This document shows positions 7,666 through 15,759 of a stretch of DNA of 64,000 nt, piece by piece. Every line of letters begins with the position of its first letter. The first letter of the stretch is position 1. The position numbers and the translations under genes are program-made. Under the pieces are notes generated by a model, which was not told the DNA's origin, did not search any database, and was given only the letters and a program-made list of their open reading frames with translations. The stretch comes from Pseudoalteromonas luteoviolacea S2607 (GTDB lineage: Bacteria; Pseudomonadota; Gammaproteobacteria; Enterobacterales; Alteromonadaceae): positions 62,001-126,000 of the forward strand of contig NZ_AUXV01000002.1 in assembly GCF_001625575.1 (NCBI RefSeq), read 5' to 3'.

Positions 7666-8553
7666 ATGACCAAGCAAGGAGTTACATATTGCAGTATCGC
7701 TAAGCTATTTTGCTTGTGTCTGCTAATTTCCCATCAAGCAACATTCAGCCGAGAAATTGTCGTTGATTTCAAAGGTAAATCGCCAAGTCCACAGCAACAA
7801 GCCGTCATATTTGAGTGGTTAAACTACGGTGTGGATGCAGTTGAGAAAACGCTTGGCCCAATGGCTCAATCGACGGTTCCTATCAGCGTTAGCATGACAT
7901 CAGCCAAGGAGCCAGTTCCGTGGGGCCAAGTTGTAAGGGGGCATATAGATGAAATTAATATGCGCATAGGCGAATTTAATTCTATAGATGACTTAACATC
8001 TGACTGGACCCTTTATCATGAATTTTCCCACTTATATCATCCGCTGTTTGCATACCAAGATTTTTGGCTTGCCGAGGGGTTAGCAACTTATTTTCAAAAT
8101 GTGGTTATGCTGCAAAATGGTATTTATAGCAAGGCAGAGTTTCTTAGGCGCATACAAGACGGCCTAGAAAGAGGCAAAGTGGCAACACGTTCTCACATGG
8201 GCCAATTGGACAAGGTGTCTGTGAATATGTGGCGCTTGAGAGCTTACCAAAGAGTATATTGGACGGGGGCTGCATTTTTTGTTGAGGCAGAAACACTGTT
8301 GAAAAAAGCAGGTGCAAAATACACAGTCGCGCAAATATTGGCGATGTACCAAGTATGTTGTCGCTCGGGTGAAAGCGAAGGTGCATCTAAAAGTGCTTAT
8401 AAGTTTGTTGCTCGGTTAGACAGTCTGTCTGGGACAAAGGTATTTTTGCCACTATACAAGCGTTATAGGTATGCAAAGGGATTTCCTAATATAAATAATG
8501 AGCAACTAGCGTTGCTCATCAAAATATATTCACCGCGTGAGCCTGAGTTATAG
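7666..8553 (+). CDS. Secreted HExxH metallopeptidase (MA-clan type)
   Basis: A 295-residue protein with an N-terminal signal segment (about residues 10-28). The zinc motif is HEFSH at residues 118-122, and a third ligand is Glu137 in WLAEGLATY. This spacing and the AEGLATYF context are typical of gluzincin-type (peptidase MA-like) proteins. The rest is helical and has no recognised extra domain. It is likely an exported peptidase of unknown substrate. It follows the FHA/winged-helix gene in the same direction after 87 bases and a hairpin. Confidence 0.7.
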   Translation: MTKQGVTYCSIAKLFCLCLLISHQATFSREIVVDFKGKSPSPQQQAVIFEWLNYGVDAVEKTLGPMAQSTVPISVSMTSAKEPVPWGQVVRGHIDEINMRIGEFNSIDDLTSDWTLYHEFSHLYHPLFAYQDFWLAEGLATYFQNVVMLQNGIYSKAEFLRRIQDGLERGKVATRSHMGQLDKVSVNMWRLRAYQRVYWTGAAFFVEAETLLKKAGAKYTVAQILAMYQVCCRSGESEGASKSAYKFVARLDSLSGTKVFLPLYKRYRYAKGFPNINNEQLALLIKIYSPREPEL

Positions 8554-8578
8554 AAACAAGGCAACGAGCGATAAAAAC

Positions 8579-10348
8579 TTATAGCCTTGCTTTCACATAT
8601 TCACCAGGTGCGTCGTATATTCCCGGATTGGCCTTGGTTTTAATGGCTCTTGCAGGTACCTTTTCTTCTGTGAATTGCGTGATCCACTTACCCCAGTGAG
8701 GCCACCAAGAGCCCTTGTTATGCTCAGCTTTCTCAAGCCAGTCATTCGCTTCACCTTCAGGAGTTGGACCACTCCAAAATCCATATTTATTTGCTTTGGG
8801 TGGGTTAATTACACCCGCGATATGGCCAGATTCACCAAGTACAAAGGTGGTTTTCGAACTGGTAAATTGAAAACCCTTGAATGTCGCTTGCCAAAGCGCG
8901 ATGTGGTCATCGCGAGTAGACAGGGCGTAAATGGGCTGCTTCACTTTTGCCAAGTCAATCTTAGTACCTCTAATATCGACTTCTTTAGAGTCGATTAAGC
9001 GATTCTCTAAGTAAAGGTCTCTTAGCATAAAGTTGTGGCATTTGGCTGTGAGATTGGTACTGTCGCCATTCCAATAAAGCAGATCCAAATCCATTGGAGG
9101 CTGACCTTTTAAGTAGTTATTAACGTAATAGTTCCAGTACAGGCTATTTTCTCTAAGCATGCTAAACGATACACCCAATAAATGACCGTGCATTACACCA
9201 TTTTGCTTATTGTATGCTTCAAGCGCCGAAACTGTGCCTTCATTCACAAAAACGCCCAATTCACCGGGTTGCGAAAAGTCGAGTAGCGTCGTTAACAGTG
9301 TAGCGCTCTTTATTTTTTGCTTCATACGCTTTGACGTAAAGTACGCCATGGCAGTAGCAACCAAAGTACCAGCGATACAATAACCAATCGCATTGACATA
9401 TGCCTCACCTGTTAGCTTTTCTATTTCGTCTAGTGCAGCAATGACACCATCGACTACGTAATCTTCAAAACCAACTTCTGACATACTTGAATCTGGGTTC
9501 TTCCAAGAAATCATAAACACCGTATGGCCGTTGTCCACAGCCCACTTCACATAAGAATTTTCTTCTTTTAAGTCGAGAATATAGTATTTGTTAACATACG
9601 GAGGAACAAATAAGAGTGGTGTTTTGTATACGTCTTTGGTTGTTGCTTTGTATTGAATAAGCTCAAACAAGTGATTTTGGAATACGACTCGACCTGGGGT
9701 AGTTGCAAGGTCTTTTCCCAGCTCATAAGCATTCTCATTGGTCATGCTAATCCTTAGCATGTCACCACTTTTTGCCATGTCTTTTTTAAACAGCTCCAAG
9801 CCATTAATCAGGTTTTGTCCTTCTGATTCAATCGTCAGCTTTAACAACTCGGGGTTTGTCGTAATAAAGTTACTTGGAGAAATTGAATTGATGACTTGTC
9901 TCGCAAAAAACTCGAGGCGCTCTTTTAGCTTTTCATCAAGCCCTGGTGTTTGACGAATTGACTCGAGTAATGACTGGCCAAACAGCAAATAGCTTTGCTT
10001 AATGTAGCTAAACCACGGGTTATCTTGCCACTCATTGGCTAAGAAACGCTTGTCTCCTCGCTCGGTTGAGATGACTTCCTCGGTTGAAGCATTCATACTG
10101 TGCTCCCAAGTTTGCTGAACAATTTTGAGCTGCTCTTGCCACCAGTTTAATTGTTGTTTTGCGAATAACTCTGGTTGCTTTGTAATTTCTTGCGCCCATT
10201 GACCAAAGTCTTCGGCACTTTGCTCATTGAGTGCTTTTTGGACTGGACTGTTTTTAAAGAGGTTACTGGAGAAAATATTGTAGAGATCTTGATTATACTG
10301 CCACCAAGCTGTCATGGTCTGAGTAAAATCTTTATTGTCGATATCCAT
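8579..10348 (-). CDS. phaC: Class I poly(3-hydroxyalkanoate) synthase
   Basis: A 589-residue polymerase that joins hydroxyacyl-CoA monomers into polyhydroxyalkanoate on granule surfaces. The catalytic triad is visible: Cys324 in the lipase-like box GYCIAG, Asp481 in STRDDHI and His509 in GESGHIAGVINPP. The N-terminal 190 residues are the variable helical region typical of class I enzymes. The phasin and acetoacetyl-CoA reductase genes lie upstream on the same strand. Class I enzymes usually use short-chain substrates such as 3-hydroxybutyryl-CoA. Confidence 0.95.
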   Translation of the reverse strand: MDIDNKDFTQTMTAWWQYNQDLYNIFSSNLFKNSPVQKALNEQSAEDFGQWAQEITKQPELFAKQQLNWWQEQLKIVQQTWEHSMNASTEEVISTERGDKRFLANEWQDNPWFSYIKQSYLLFGQSLLESIRQTPGLDEKLKERLEFFARQVINSISPSNFITTNPELLKLTIESEGQNLINGLELFKKDMAKSGDMLRISMTNENAYELGKDLATTPGRVVFQNHLFELIQYKATTKDVYKTPLLFVPPYVNKYYILDLKEENSYVKWAVDNGHTVFMISWKNPDSSMSEVGFEDYVVDGVIAALDEIEKLTGEAYVNAIGYCIAGTLVATAMAYFTSKRMKQKIKSATLLTTLLDFSQPGELGVFVNEGTVSALEAYNKQNGVMHGHLLGVSFSMLRENSLYWNYYVNNYLKGQPPMDLDLLYWNGDSTNLTAKCHNFMLRDLYLENRLIDSKEVDIRGTKIDLAKVKQPIYALSTRDDHIALWQATFKGFQFTSSKTTFVLGESGHIAGVINPPKANKYGFWSGPTPEGEANDWLEKAEHNKGSWWPHWGKWITQFTEEKVPARAIKTKANPGIYDAPGEYVKARL

Positions 10349-10589
10349 TTTTTGCTTCCTAGTCTTAGGTGTGACAGGTTAGTTGTTGCTTCGAAAAGCA
10401 AATTCAATTGTGTCCTTGTGTACAACCTGATAATTCATATTGTTTAAACTGGAGTTTAAAATGACCTGTCTAGTAAATTGCTAAAAGTTAATGTTTACTT
10501 GCACTGGCATGCATTAATCTAATTATCACGATGTTACCAAGTTGAATGTCAGCCCAGCGCAAGAGTATTTGGCTAGGCTGCTTAACACA

Positions 10590-10934
10590 TTAAGCTTTTG
10601 CAGCTTTAACGCTTTCTTTTGAGATAGTTTCAAGATTATCTTTAAAGTCTTGACCTAATTGAGTTAATTTTTGGCCATCTTCGATAAGCTGTTGGCTTAG
10701 CTTATTAACCGCGCTCAGTTGACTTGCGTTGAAGTCGATGAAAGATTTTACATCTTTTACTTCTGCCGCTGTTTTCAATTGCTCTACTGAGGTTTCAGTA
10801 AAAGAGTGAGCAGCATCTAGTTGAATCTTTGCGAGTTGCTCAATATTTTTAGCAACTAATTGATTAAACTGAATCGCAGGAGAGAAAAATTTTTCGCTTT
10901 GTTCAGTGATTGATTTGAAAAAGTCGTTGTACAT
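10590..10934 (-). CDS. phaP: Phasin family protein
   Basis: A 114-residue, almost fully helical protein without cysteine or strong hydrophobic segments. The start YNDFFKSITEQSEKFFSPA and the heptad-like pattern through FIDFNASQLSAVNKLSQQL match phasins, which coat PHA granules. It ends KESVKAAKA, a common Ala/Lys-rich phasin tail. The ATG at 10934 has AGGAAG about 8 bases upstream; a longer frame adds 16 unlikely residues. Its position between phaB and phaC supports the role. Confidence 0.88.
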   Translation of the reverse strand: MYNDFFKSITEQSEKFFSPAIQFNQLVAKNIEQLAKIQLDAAHSFTETSVEQLKTAAEVKDVKSFIDFNASQLSAVNKLSQQLIEDGQKLTQLGQDFKDNLETISKESVKAAKA

Positions 10935-11027
10935 GGCTTGCTTCCTATTGAGAGTTATTCCGTTAAAAAATGCAATTTCCACCTACTACAGAAAAGCATG
11001 CTTTTCTAAATGGAGTCACTGTGATTA

Positions 11028-11777
11028 CTAATTCATATACAGGCCGCCATTTAAGGCCAACGTTTCACCTGTAATATATGCCGCACCTTCTGATGCAAGG
11101 AAAGTTACCGTTTGAGCAACTTCCAAAGGTGTTGCAAGTCTTTGCATCGGTACTTGCGCTTTAATACTTTCCAATACGTCTTCACGCATCTTTGCAACCA
11201 TCGGAGTTTCAGTATAACCAGGCGCAACTACGTTGACGGTCACACCTGCCTTGGCACCCTCGTATGCTAAAGACTTGCTAAAACCAATCATGCCTGCTTT
11301 TGCTGCGGCATAATTCGCTTGTCCAAATTGACCTTTTTGGCCATTTACGCTGGAGATATTAATGATGCGACCTGATTTATTGGCACACATATGTGCAAAC
11401 AGCGGTTGTGTCATGTTGAACATGGAATTGAGGTTGGTATCTATGACTTCTTGCCATTGCTGAACATTCATCTTCTTGAAAGAAGAGTCACGCGTTATCC
11501 CGGCATTATTAACAAGTACATCGATTTTGCCGTGCTTTTCAATAACTGATTCGATGCTGTTATGGCAAGCTTGCGCATTGGTTACGTCAAGAAACAGTGG
11601 CTCAATGAGATTTGGGTTGAGGTTAGACTCGTTACACCATCTATCGAAATCTGACTCATTTCTACGTGTGCTTGCAACGGCAACTACGAGGTAGTTTTGA
11701 TTGACAAACTGTTGAACAATGGCTGTACCGATGCCGCCTAATGCGCCTGTAACAACTGCTATTTTTCTATTTTCCAT
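11028..11777 (-). CDS. phaB: Acetoacetyl-CoA reductase (SDR family)
   Basis: A 249-residue short-chain dehydrogenase. It shows the NADP-binding TGALGGIGTAI, the NNAGITRDSSF motif, NISSVNGQKGQFGQANYAAA with the catalytic Ser and Tyr, and the following Lys in AAKAGMIG. The segment GQFGQANYAAAKAGM is typical of PhaB, which reduces acetoacetyl-CoA to (R)-3-hydroxybutyryl-CoA for PhaC. The ATG at 11777 has GGAAAAG 7 bases upstream. A ketothiolase (phaA) gene is not in this cluster and must come from elsewhere. Confidence 0.9.
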   Translation of the reverse strand: MENRKIAVVTGALGGIGTAIVQQFVNQNYLVVAVASTRRNESDFDRWCNESNLNPNLIEPLFLDVTNAQACHNSIESVIEKHGKIDVLVNNAGITRDSSFKKMNVQQWQEVIDTNLNSMFNMTQPLFAHMCANKSGRIINISSVNGQKGQFGQANYAAAKAGMIGFSKSLAYEGAKAGVTVNVVAPGYTETPMVAKMREDVLESIKAQVPMQRLATPLEVAQTVTFLASEGAAYITGETLALNGGLYMN

Positions 11778-12292
11778 ATGTGCTTTTCCGAACATAGTAG
11801 TGGCAAAACTACTGGACTACTAAGCCACAAATTACGAGAGCACGTCGTGCTCATGTAGGGTTGAAACTAACGCTATTGTTCATGCCTTTTATGACGAAAT
11901 AATAACCAATTTGTTTAATATAAAAGACAAAACATCACTATTTCGTCTGTGTTTTAGGCACTATGCGTTTAACTCGCTCATTAGCTAAAAAATAGTCTAG
12001 TACTTTAGAGTAAAAACTCAAATTTAAATTTAATCGAATTACTAGACTAGGTTTTATAAGCTCTAACGCGCGTGCAATAAGTAATAGACTCTATTTGTAA
12101 TTCCGGTATTAGACTAATGGATAGTAGACTCGAACTTAAATTGTAGAATTTATTTAAGTTATTGATTTTAATATTTTTATAAAATTTCCTGAGATGAGTT
12201 TACAAAGCAACTTTTCAAATGAATTTTTTGCGTGTGTTGTTGAATTGAATTAAAGTAAAACGCACAGAGAGTTATTTCGAGAAATTTCTAAA
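11778..12292. other. Gene-free AT-rich region between phaB and the rhodanese gene
   Basis: About 515 bases that I could not assign to a gene. It must hold the promoters of phaB (minus) and the rhodanese gene (plus). The only clear internal structure is the cluster of TAGACT hexamers at 11994-12130, listed separately. The part from about 12130 to 12200 is very AT-rich. I see no convincing terminator or RNA gene. Confidence 0.6.
11994..12130. repeat. Cluster of five TAGACT hexamers
   Basis: The hexamer TAGACT occurs at 12043-12048, 12085-12090, 12110-12115 and 12125-12130, and inverted (AGTCTA) at 11994-11999. The last three are spaced 25 and 15 bases apart. The copies have similar flanks (for example ACTAGACTAG, ATTAGACTAA). 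By rough reckoning, less than one copy would be expected by chance in so short a stretch. Repeated binding sites for a regulator of phaB or of the rhodanese gene are a reasonable guess. Confidence 0.45.
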
Positions 12293-12682
12293 ATGAAACA
12301 GCTTATTAACTTTTTCTGTGTGGGGTTATTGATTTCAGTCTCACACTTAGCTTGCGCAAATGTAGTATCGATTTCTGCAAACGAACTCATTATTAATCAA
12401 ATGTCTGACGTAGCATTTAAGATTATCGACGTTAGAACGCCAGAAGAGTTTGCTGCAGGACACATTAAAGGGGCCATTAATATTCCCTATGACCAAATAG
12501 AAGCACAAACGGCGTTACTTCAAAGCTTAAAACCCTACACGCTGGTTGTTTATTGCCGTTCTGGCAGAAGGGCACGTATCTTTGAGGATGTCTTATACAA
12601 AAGAGGTTTTAATTTACAGCACCTAGAAGGAGACTTTCTTGCATGGAAAGCAGCTCAGTTACCACTTATTCGTAGCAACTGA
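12293..12682 (+). CDS. Periplasmic rhodanese-like sulfurtransferase
   Basis: A 129-residue protein with a signal peptide (about residues 1-22, ending LACA) and a single rhodanese domain. The motifs IIDVRTPEEFAAGHIKGAINIP and the active-site loop YCRSGRRA with Cys in the expected position show an intact catalytic domain (the motif is split here: DVRTPEEF and GHIKGAINIP). It should bind persulfide sulfur in the periplasm. The natural acceptor is unknown. It is transcribed convergently with nemA, with only 17 bases between the stops. Confidence 0.85.
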   Translation: MKQLINFFCVGLLISVSHLACANVVSISANELIINQMSDVAFKIIDVRTPEEFAAGHIKGAINIPYDQIEAQTALLQSLKPYTLVVYCRSGRRARIFEDVLYKRGFNLQHLEGDFLAWKAAQLPLIRSN

Positions 12683-12699
12683 GCGTTAATCTTTAGATA

Positions 12700-13743
12700 T
12701 TAATATAGAGTTGAAAGCATATCTTCATTGTAAGGAACAGGCTCTTGTTTACTTTTTACTTTGGCAACGTAGTCTGGATTTGCAATAAATGGACGTCCAA
12801 TTGCGAGTAGGTCAAAGCGGTTTTCTGCAATGGCGGTGTCACCACTGCTTGCTGTGAAACCACCGTTACCGACAAGGGTCTGGTTATAGCGTGTTCGAAC
12901 ATAATCTGAGGCGCGGCCGCCCAAGTGCTCAAACTGCATCTCGTCATCAAAAATACCAATATGCAAATACGCGAGCCGGCGTTTTTCTAGCTCAGGCAGG
13001 AAATAATCAAAGACAGCTGTATCTCTAGCATCTGGTGCCATATTAAAGTAGGCGCCTGGGGAGATGCGCAGCGCAGTTCTTTCATTACCAATTCGTGCAG
13101 CTATAGCATCGACCACCTCTAGTGCAAAACGACTCATATTCTCGGGTGATTGGCCATATTGGTCTGTACGTTTATTGCTGTCGTAATGTAAAAACTGGTC
13201 GATGAGATAACCATTCGCACCATGGATCTCTACACCATCGAACCCTGCATCAATCGCGTTTGCAGCAGCTTGAGCGTAATCAAGCACAAGCTGTTGGATT
13301 TGCTCATGTGTTGCAGGTGTCGGAGTGATGTAAGTGAGCTCTCGCATTCGTGGTACTGTCCCTTCTACAGTTTCAGCACTGGGGGCTAGCACGACATCAC
13401 CATTATAGAAGTGAGGGTGAGCAACACGCCCTGTATGCCATAGCTGGGCAAAAATCTTTCCTCCCTTTTCATGCACAGCGTCTGTTACTTTTCTCCAACC
13501 ATCGATTTGCTCAGGGCTGAACAGTCCAGGTGTGTTTGGGTACCCTTGACCATCTGGTCGAATAATCGTTGCCTCTGAAATGATAAGGCCAGAATCTGCA
13601 CGACGTGCGTAGTATTTTGCCATCTCTTCAGTTGGCACAAGATTGTCGTCTGCCATGCAGCGCGTCAATGGCGCCATTAATAATTTGTTTTGCAAGGTTA
13701 TTAAGCTGTTTAGACGGTACGGTTGAAATAATCTCTCTGTCAT
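12700..13743 (-). CDS. nemA: Alkene reductase, Old Yellow Enzyme family (NemA-like)
   Basis: A 347-residue flavin enzyme that reduces activated double bonds and nitro compounds, such as N-ethylmaleimide, with NAD(P)H. Visible motifs are LLMAPLTRCMADDN near the start, AQLWHTGRVAHP, GFDGVEIHGANGYLIDQF with the substrate-binding His-Asn pair, and the C-terminal LAIGRPFIANPD. The start at 13743 gives the usual N-terminus (TERLFQPYRL). The divergent tetR gene and the three palindromes between the genes suggest repression relieved by electrophiles, as with NemR in E. coli, although there the two genes are in one operon. Confidence 0.93.
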   Translation of the reverse strand: MTERLFQPYRLNSLITLQNKLLMAPLTRCMADDNLVPTEEMAKYYARRADSGLIISEATIIRPDGQGYPNTPGLFSPEQIDGWRKVTDAVHEKGGKIFAQLWHTGRVAHPHFYNGDVVLAPSAETVEGTVPRMRELTYITPTPATHEQIQQLVLDYAQAAANAIDAGFDGVEIHGANGYLIDQFLHYDSNKRTDQYGQSPENMSRFALEVVDAIAARIGNERTALRISPGAYFNMAPDARDTAVFDYFLPELEKRRLAYLHIGIFDDEMQFEHLGGRASDYVRTRYNQTLVGNGGFTASSGDTAIAENRFDLLAIGRPFIANPDYVAKVKSKQEPVPYNEDMLSTLY

Positions 13744-13760
13744 GGGATTTAAACTCTTTT

Positions 13761-13776
13761 TTGAATGTTCATTCAA
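13761..13776. promoter_or_regulatory. TetR-type operator 1
   Basis: The 16-base sequence TTGAATGTTCATTCAA has perfect 7-base inverted arms around a 2-base centre. It lies next to the nemA -10 box (13775-13780) and is the first of three sites with the pattern TTGAA-N6-TTCAA. Confidence 0.75.
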
Positions 13777-13803
13777 GATATCTATATTTGAACGATCATT
13801 CAA
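13775..13803 (-). promoter_or_regulatory. Predicted nemA promoter
   Basis: On the minus strand, TTGAAT at 13803-13798 and TATCTT at 13780-13775 are separated by 17 bases. The match to consensus is moderate. The -35 box lies in operator 2 and the -10 box touches operator 1, so a bound TetR protein would block the polymerase. Confidence 0.5.
13788..13803. promoter_or_regulatory. TetR-type operator 2
   Basis: TTGAACGATCATTCAA follows the same pattern as the other two, with one mismatched pair in the arms (C at position 6 against A). Centre-to-centre distances to its neighbours are 27 and 24 bases. Confidence 0.7.
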
Positions 13804-13811
13804 CCTCTTTT

Positions 13812-13827
13812 TTGAACATTTGTTCAA
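13812..13827. promoter_or_regulatory. TetR-type operator 3
   Basis: TTGAACATTTGTTCAA has perfect 7-base arms and overlaps the -35 box of the predicted tetR promoter, which suggests autorepression. Confidence 0.75.
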
Positions 13828-13840
13828 AATTGTTTAAAAT
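13812..13840 (+). promoter_or_regulatory. Predicted tetR promoter
   Basis: TTGAAC at 13812-13817 and TAAAAT at 13835-13840 are separated by exactly 17 bases. The -35 box is part of operator 3. The tetR ATG follows about 30 bases downstream of the -10 box. Confidence 0.6.
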
Positions 13841-13869
13841 GAATTTCAAGTAAGCTATTTGGATGAAAT

Positions 13870-14451
13870 ATGAGAAGCGCAGCATTTGATCGTGAGCAAG
13901 TTTTGAGAGCGGCAATGAATGCTTTTATGGAAAAAGGCTACAACAAAACCAGTATGCAAGACCTTAAAAGGGCAACCAACCTACACCCGGGATCAATTTA
14001 TTGTGCTTTCGAAAACAAAAAGGGGCTGCTATTAGCTGCATTGGAGCAGTACAATCAAGATCGAACTGCGGAGTTAAAAGACATATTTGCGGCTCAAAAT
14101 AGTACTAAGTGCGGGTTGAAGGCTTATCTAGATAGTATTGTCTCTGAGTGCATCAGTGGTGATCCAACGCAAGCGTGTTTGAGTCAAAAAGCAATCAACG
14201 AAATTGCGCAACAAGACGATGAAGCGCAAAGTGTGTTAAGTAACCAATGCATACTTTGGCAAAGTTTTATGTGTGAAGTATTTGGTCAAATAGCGCAAGA
14301 AGGCGGACTAATTGGTTCTCGTTCTGCCGAGCAAAGAGCACAAAGCCTGATTGTTGGAATATATGGACTAAGAACCTATTCTCAGGCGCAAAAAGATCCA
14401 ACAGTGATTTCGGCTATCGCTCGACAATTACTCAGTGACGTGTGCAAATAA
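13870..14451 (+). CDS. TetR/AcrR family transcriptional regulator
   Basis: A 193-residue repressor. The N-terminal helix-turn-helix (about residues 8-52) is standard: AFMEKGYNKTSMQDLKRATN, then HPGSIYCAFENKKGLLLAAL. The C-terminal domain carries several cysteines (for example in STKCGLK, SECISGD and QACLSQK) that might sense electrophiles or oxidants, as known for NemR. This is inference. It is divergent from nemA, with three shared operators, and is very likely the regulator of both genes. Confidence 0.9.
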   Translation: MRSAAFDREQVLRAAMNAFMEKGYNKTSMQDLKRATNLHPGSIYCAFENKKGLLLAALEQYNQDRTAELKDIFAAQNSTKCGLKAYLDSIVSECISGDPTQACLSQKAINEIAQQDDEAQSVLSNQCILWQSFMCEVFGQIAQEGGLIGSRSAEQRAQSLIVGIYGLRTYSQAQKDPTVISAIARQLLSDVCK

Positions 14452-14707
14452 TGTCGTGTGATGATCGGCCAGAATGTTTTGTCATGGGCGCTTATAATTT
14501 GCTCTTTTAAGTTCCCCTAGGCCGTTTTGTTGCATAGCCAGTGCCGCGAAATCAGGGGGCCTGTTCGCTGGCTCCACATAAGGTACTGTACACCAGCACT
14601 TTCCATTAGACATTTTTACTAAATGATAGGGGTAGCTCTGTTGCTGAGTTTGGTATAGTCTATTAATTCTTTTAGTTATTAGTAAATTAAATGGAAATGG
14701 CTGTGAA

Positions 14708-15577
14708 ATGGAGTATCGATTTTCTAATGCGACGTTAAATGCAAAGACGCAAACCCTAGACGTGGAAGATAAAAAAATTGTGCTTGAGGAGCGCGTATTT
14801 AATTTGCTTTTATACTTATTAGATACACGTCCTAAAGTATGTAATCAGCAAGAGCTAGTTGCATTTCTCTGGCCTGATTCTGTGGTATCTCCCTGGTCAC
14901 TGCCCCGATTGGTATCGGATACGCGAAGCTTGTTACAGCGCCTTGGTGTAGATCAAGATATTATTGTTACGGTACGAGGCCAAGGCTACAAGTTTAACCC
15001 CGAATTAAAAGTGCTACAGCAAAGCCCTAAAGATGAAACACAGCTCAATTTAGAATTGCTGAGTGTGGAGCGTCATTCAGATGGTGCGCATTTGAAGTTT
15101 TGGATTGGTGTTACACTCCTGATGTGCTCTATTTGTATCTGGTTGATTATCAACCATTCTTTTGAGCATTTGAATGACAAGGAATTCAAAGCAAGTGAGC
15201 CGCTAGATGCAATCGGTCGAATCCTCTGGGTTGATGATAACCCGACAAATAACAAAAAAGAGCAAGGCTATTTTCTAAAACATAAAATTGGCGTTTACAA
15301 TACTACTTCTACTCAAGAAGCCCTGTTACTACTGAGCATGTATGAATACAATGTGGTGATTTCAGACATGGGTCGACAGGGCGAGCCACTCGCCGGACTT
15401 AAGCTTCTCAGAGCAATGCGCACTCGAGGTGATGATACGCCTTTTTATGTATATACCTGGGTAGAATCTGAAAATCAAATCAGTGTGATTAAAGCGGCTG
15501 GTGGTCAAGGCGTCGCGACCAAAAAAGTGGACCTATATGAGTCTGTATTACTGCATTTTCATAATGAAATACTTTAA
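14708..15577 (+). CDS. Winged-helix protein with one membrane segment and C-terminal receiver domain
   Basis: A 289-residue protein of unusual order. Residues 1-98 form an OmpR/CadC-type winged helix (VFNLLLYLLDTRPKVC, PRLVSDTRSLLQRLG, VTVRGQGYKF). Residues 131-149 are one hydrophobic segment (FWIGVTLLMCSICIWLIIN). Residues 170-289 resemble a response-regulator receiver domain: acidic pocket Asp176/Asp177, phosphoacceptor Asp220 in VVISDMG, Thr250 in YVYTW and Lys272 in ATKK. CadC-like proteins normally have a periplasmic sensor after the membrane helix, whereas receiver domains are cytoplasmic, so the topology is a puzzle. No sensor kinase gene is nearby. Confidence 0.75.
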   Translation: MEYRFSNATLNAKTQTLDVEDKKIVLEERVFNLLLYLLDTRPKVCNQQELVAFLWPDSVVSPWSLPRLVSDTRSLLQRLGVDQDIIVTVRGQGYKFNPELKVLQQSPKDETQLNLELLSVERHSDGAHLKFWIGVTLLMCSICIWLIINHSFEHLNDKEFKASEPLDAIGRILWVDDNPTNNKKEQGYFLKHKIGVYNTTSTQEALLLLSMYEYNVVISDMGRQGEPLAGLKLLRAMRTRGDDTPFYVYTWVESENQISVIKAAGGQGVATKKVDLYESVLLHFHNEIL

Positions 15578-15694
15578 AAATATTTTTTTAACTTTTTGAT
15601 ATATTTGCTTTTCAATTTAAATCAAAGGGATTCAAAAGACATATTCGTGCACCTATGGCAACGTGAGTTTGCTGCTCTCTTTCAGCACATGTCT

Positions 15695-15746
15695 TGGCCT
15701 TAACGGCTATACTGTGGTGGGTATATTCTGTTAAGGCCATTTTTTT
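15695..15746 (+). terminator. Long intrinsic terminator
   Basis: A perfect 10-bp stem (TGGCCTTAAC at 15695-15704, GTTAAGGCCA at 15730-15739) encloses a smaller stem (TATAC/GTATA at 15708-15712 and 15721-15725) and is followed by seven T residues on the plus strand. It lies about 120 bases after the winged-helix/receiver gene and can end its transcript. It lies just past the end of cmoM on the other strand. Confidence 0.7.
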
Positions 15747-15759
15747 CCAAAAGACAGCT

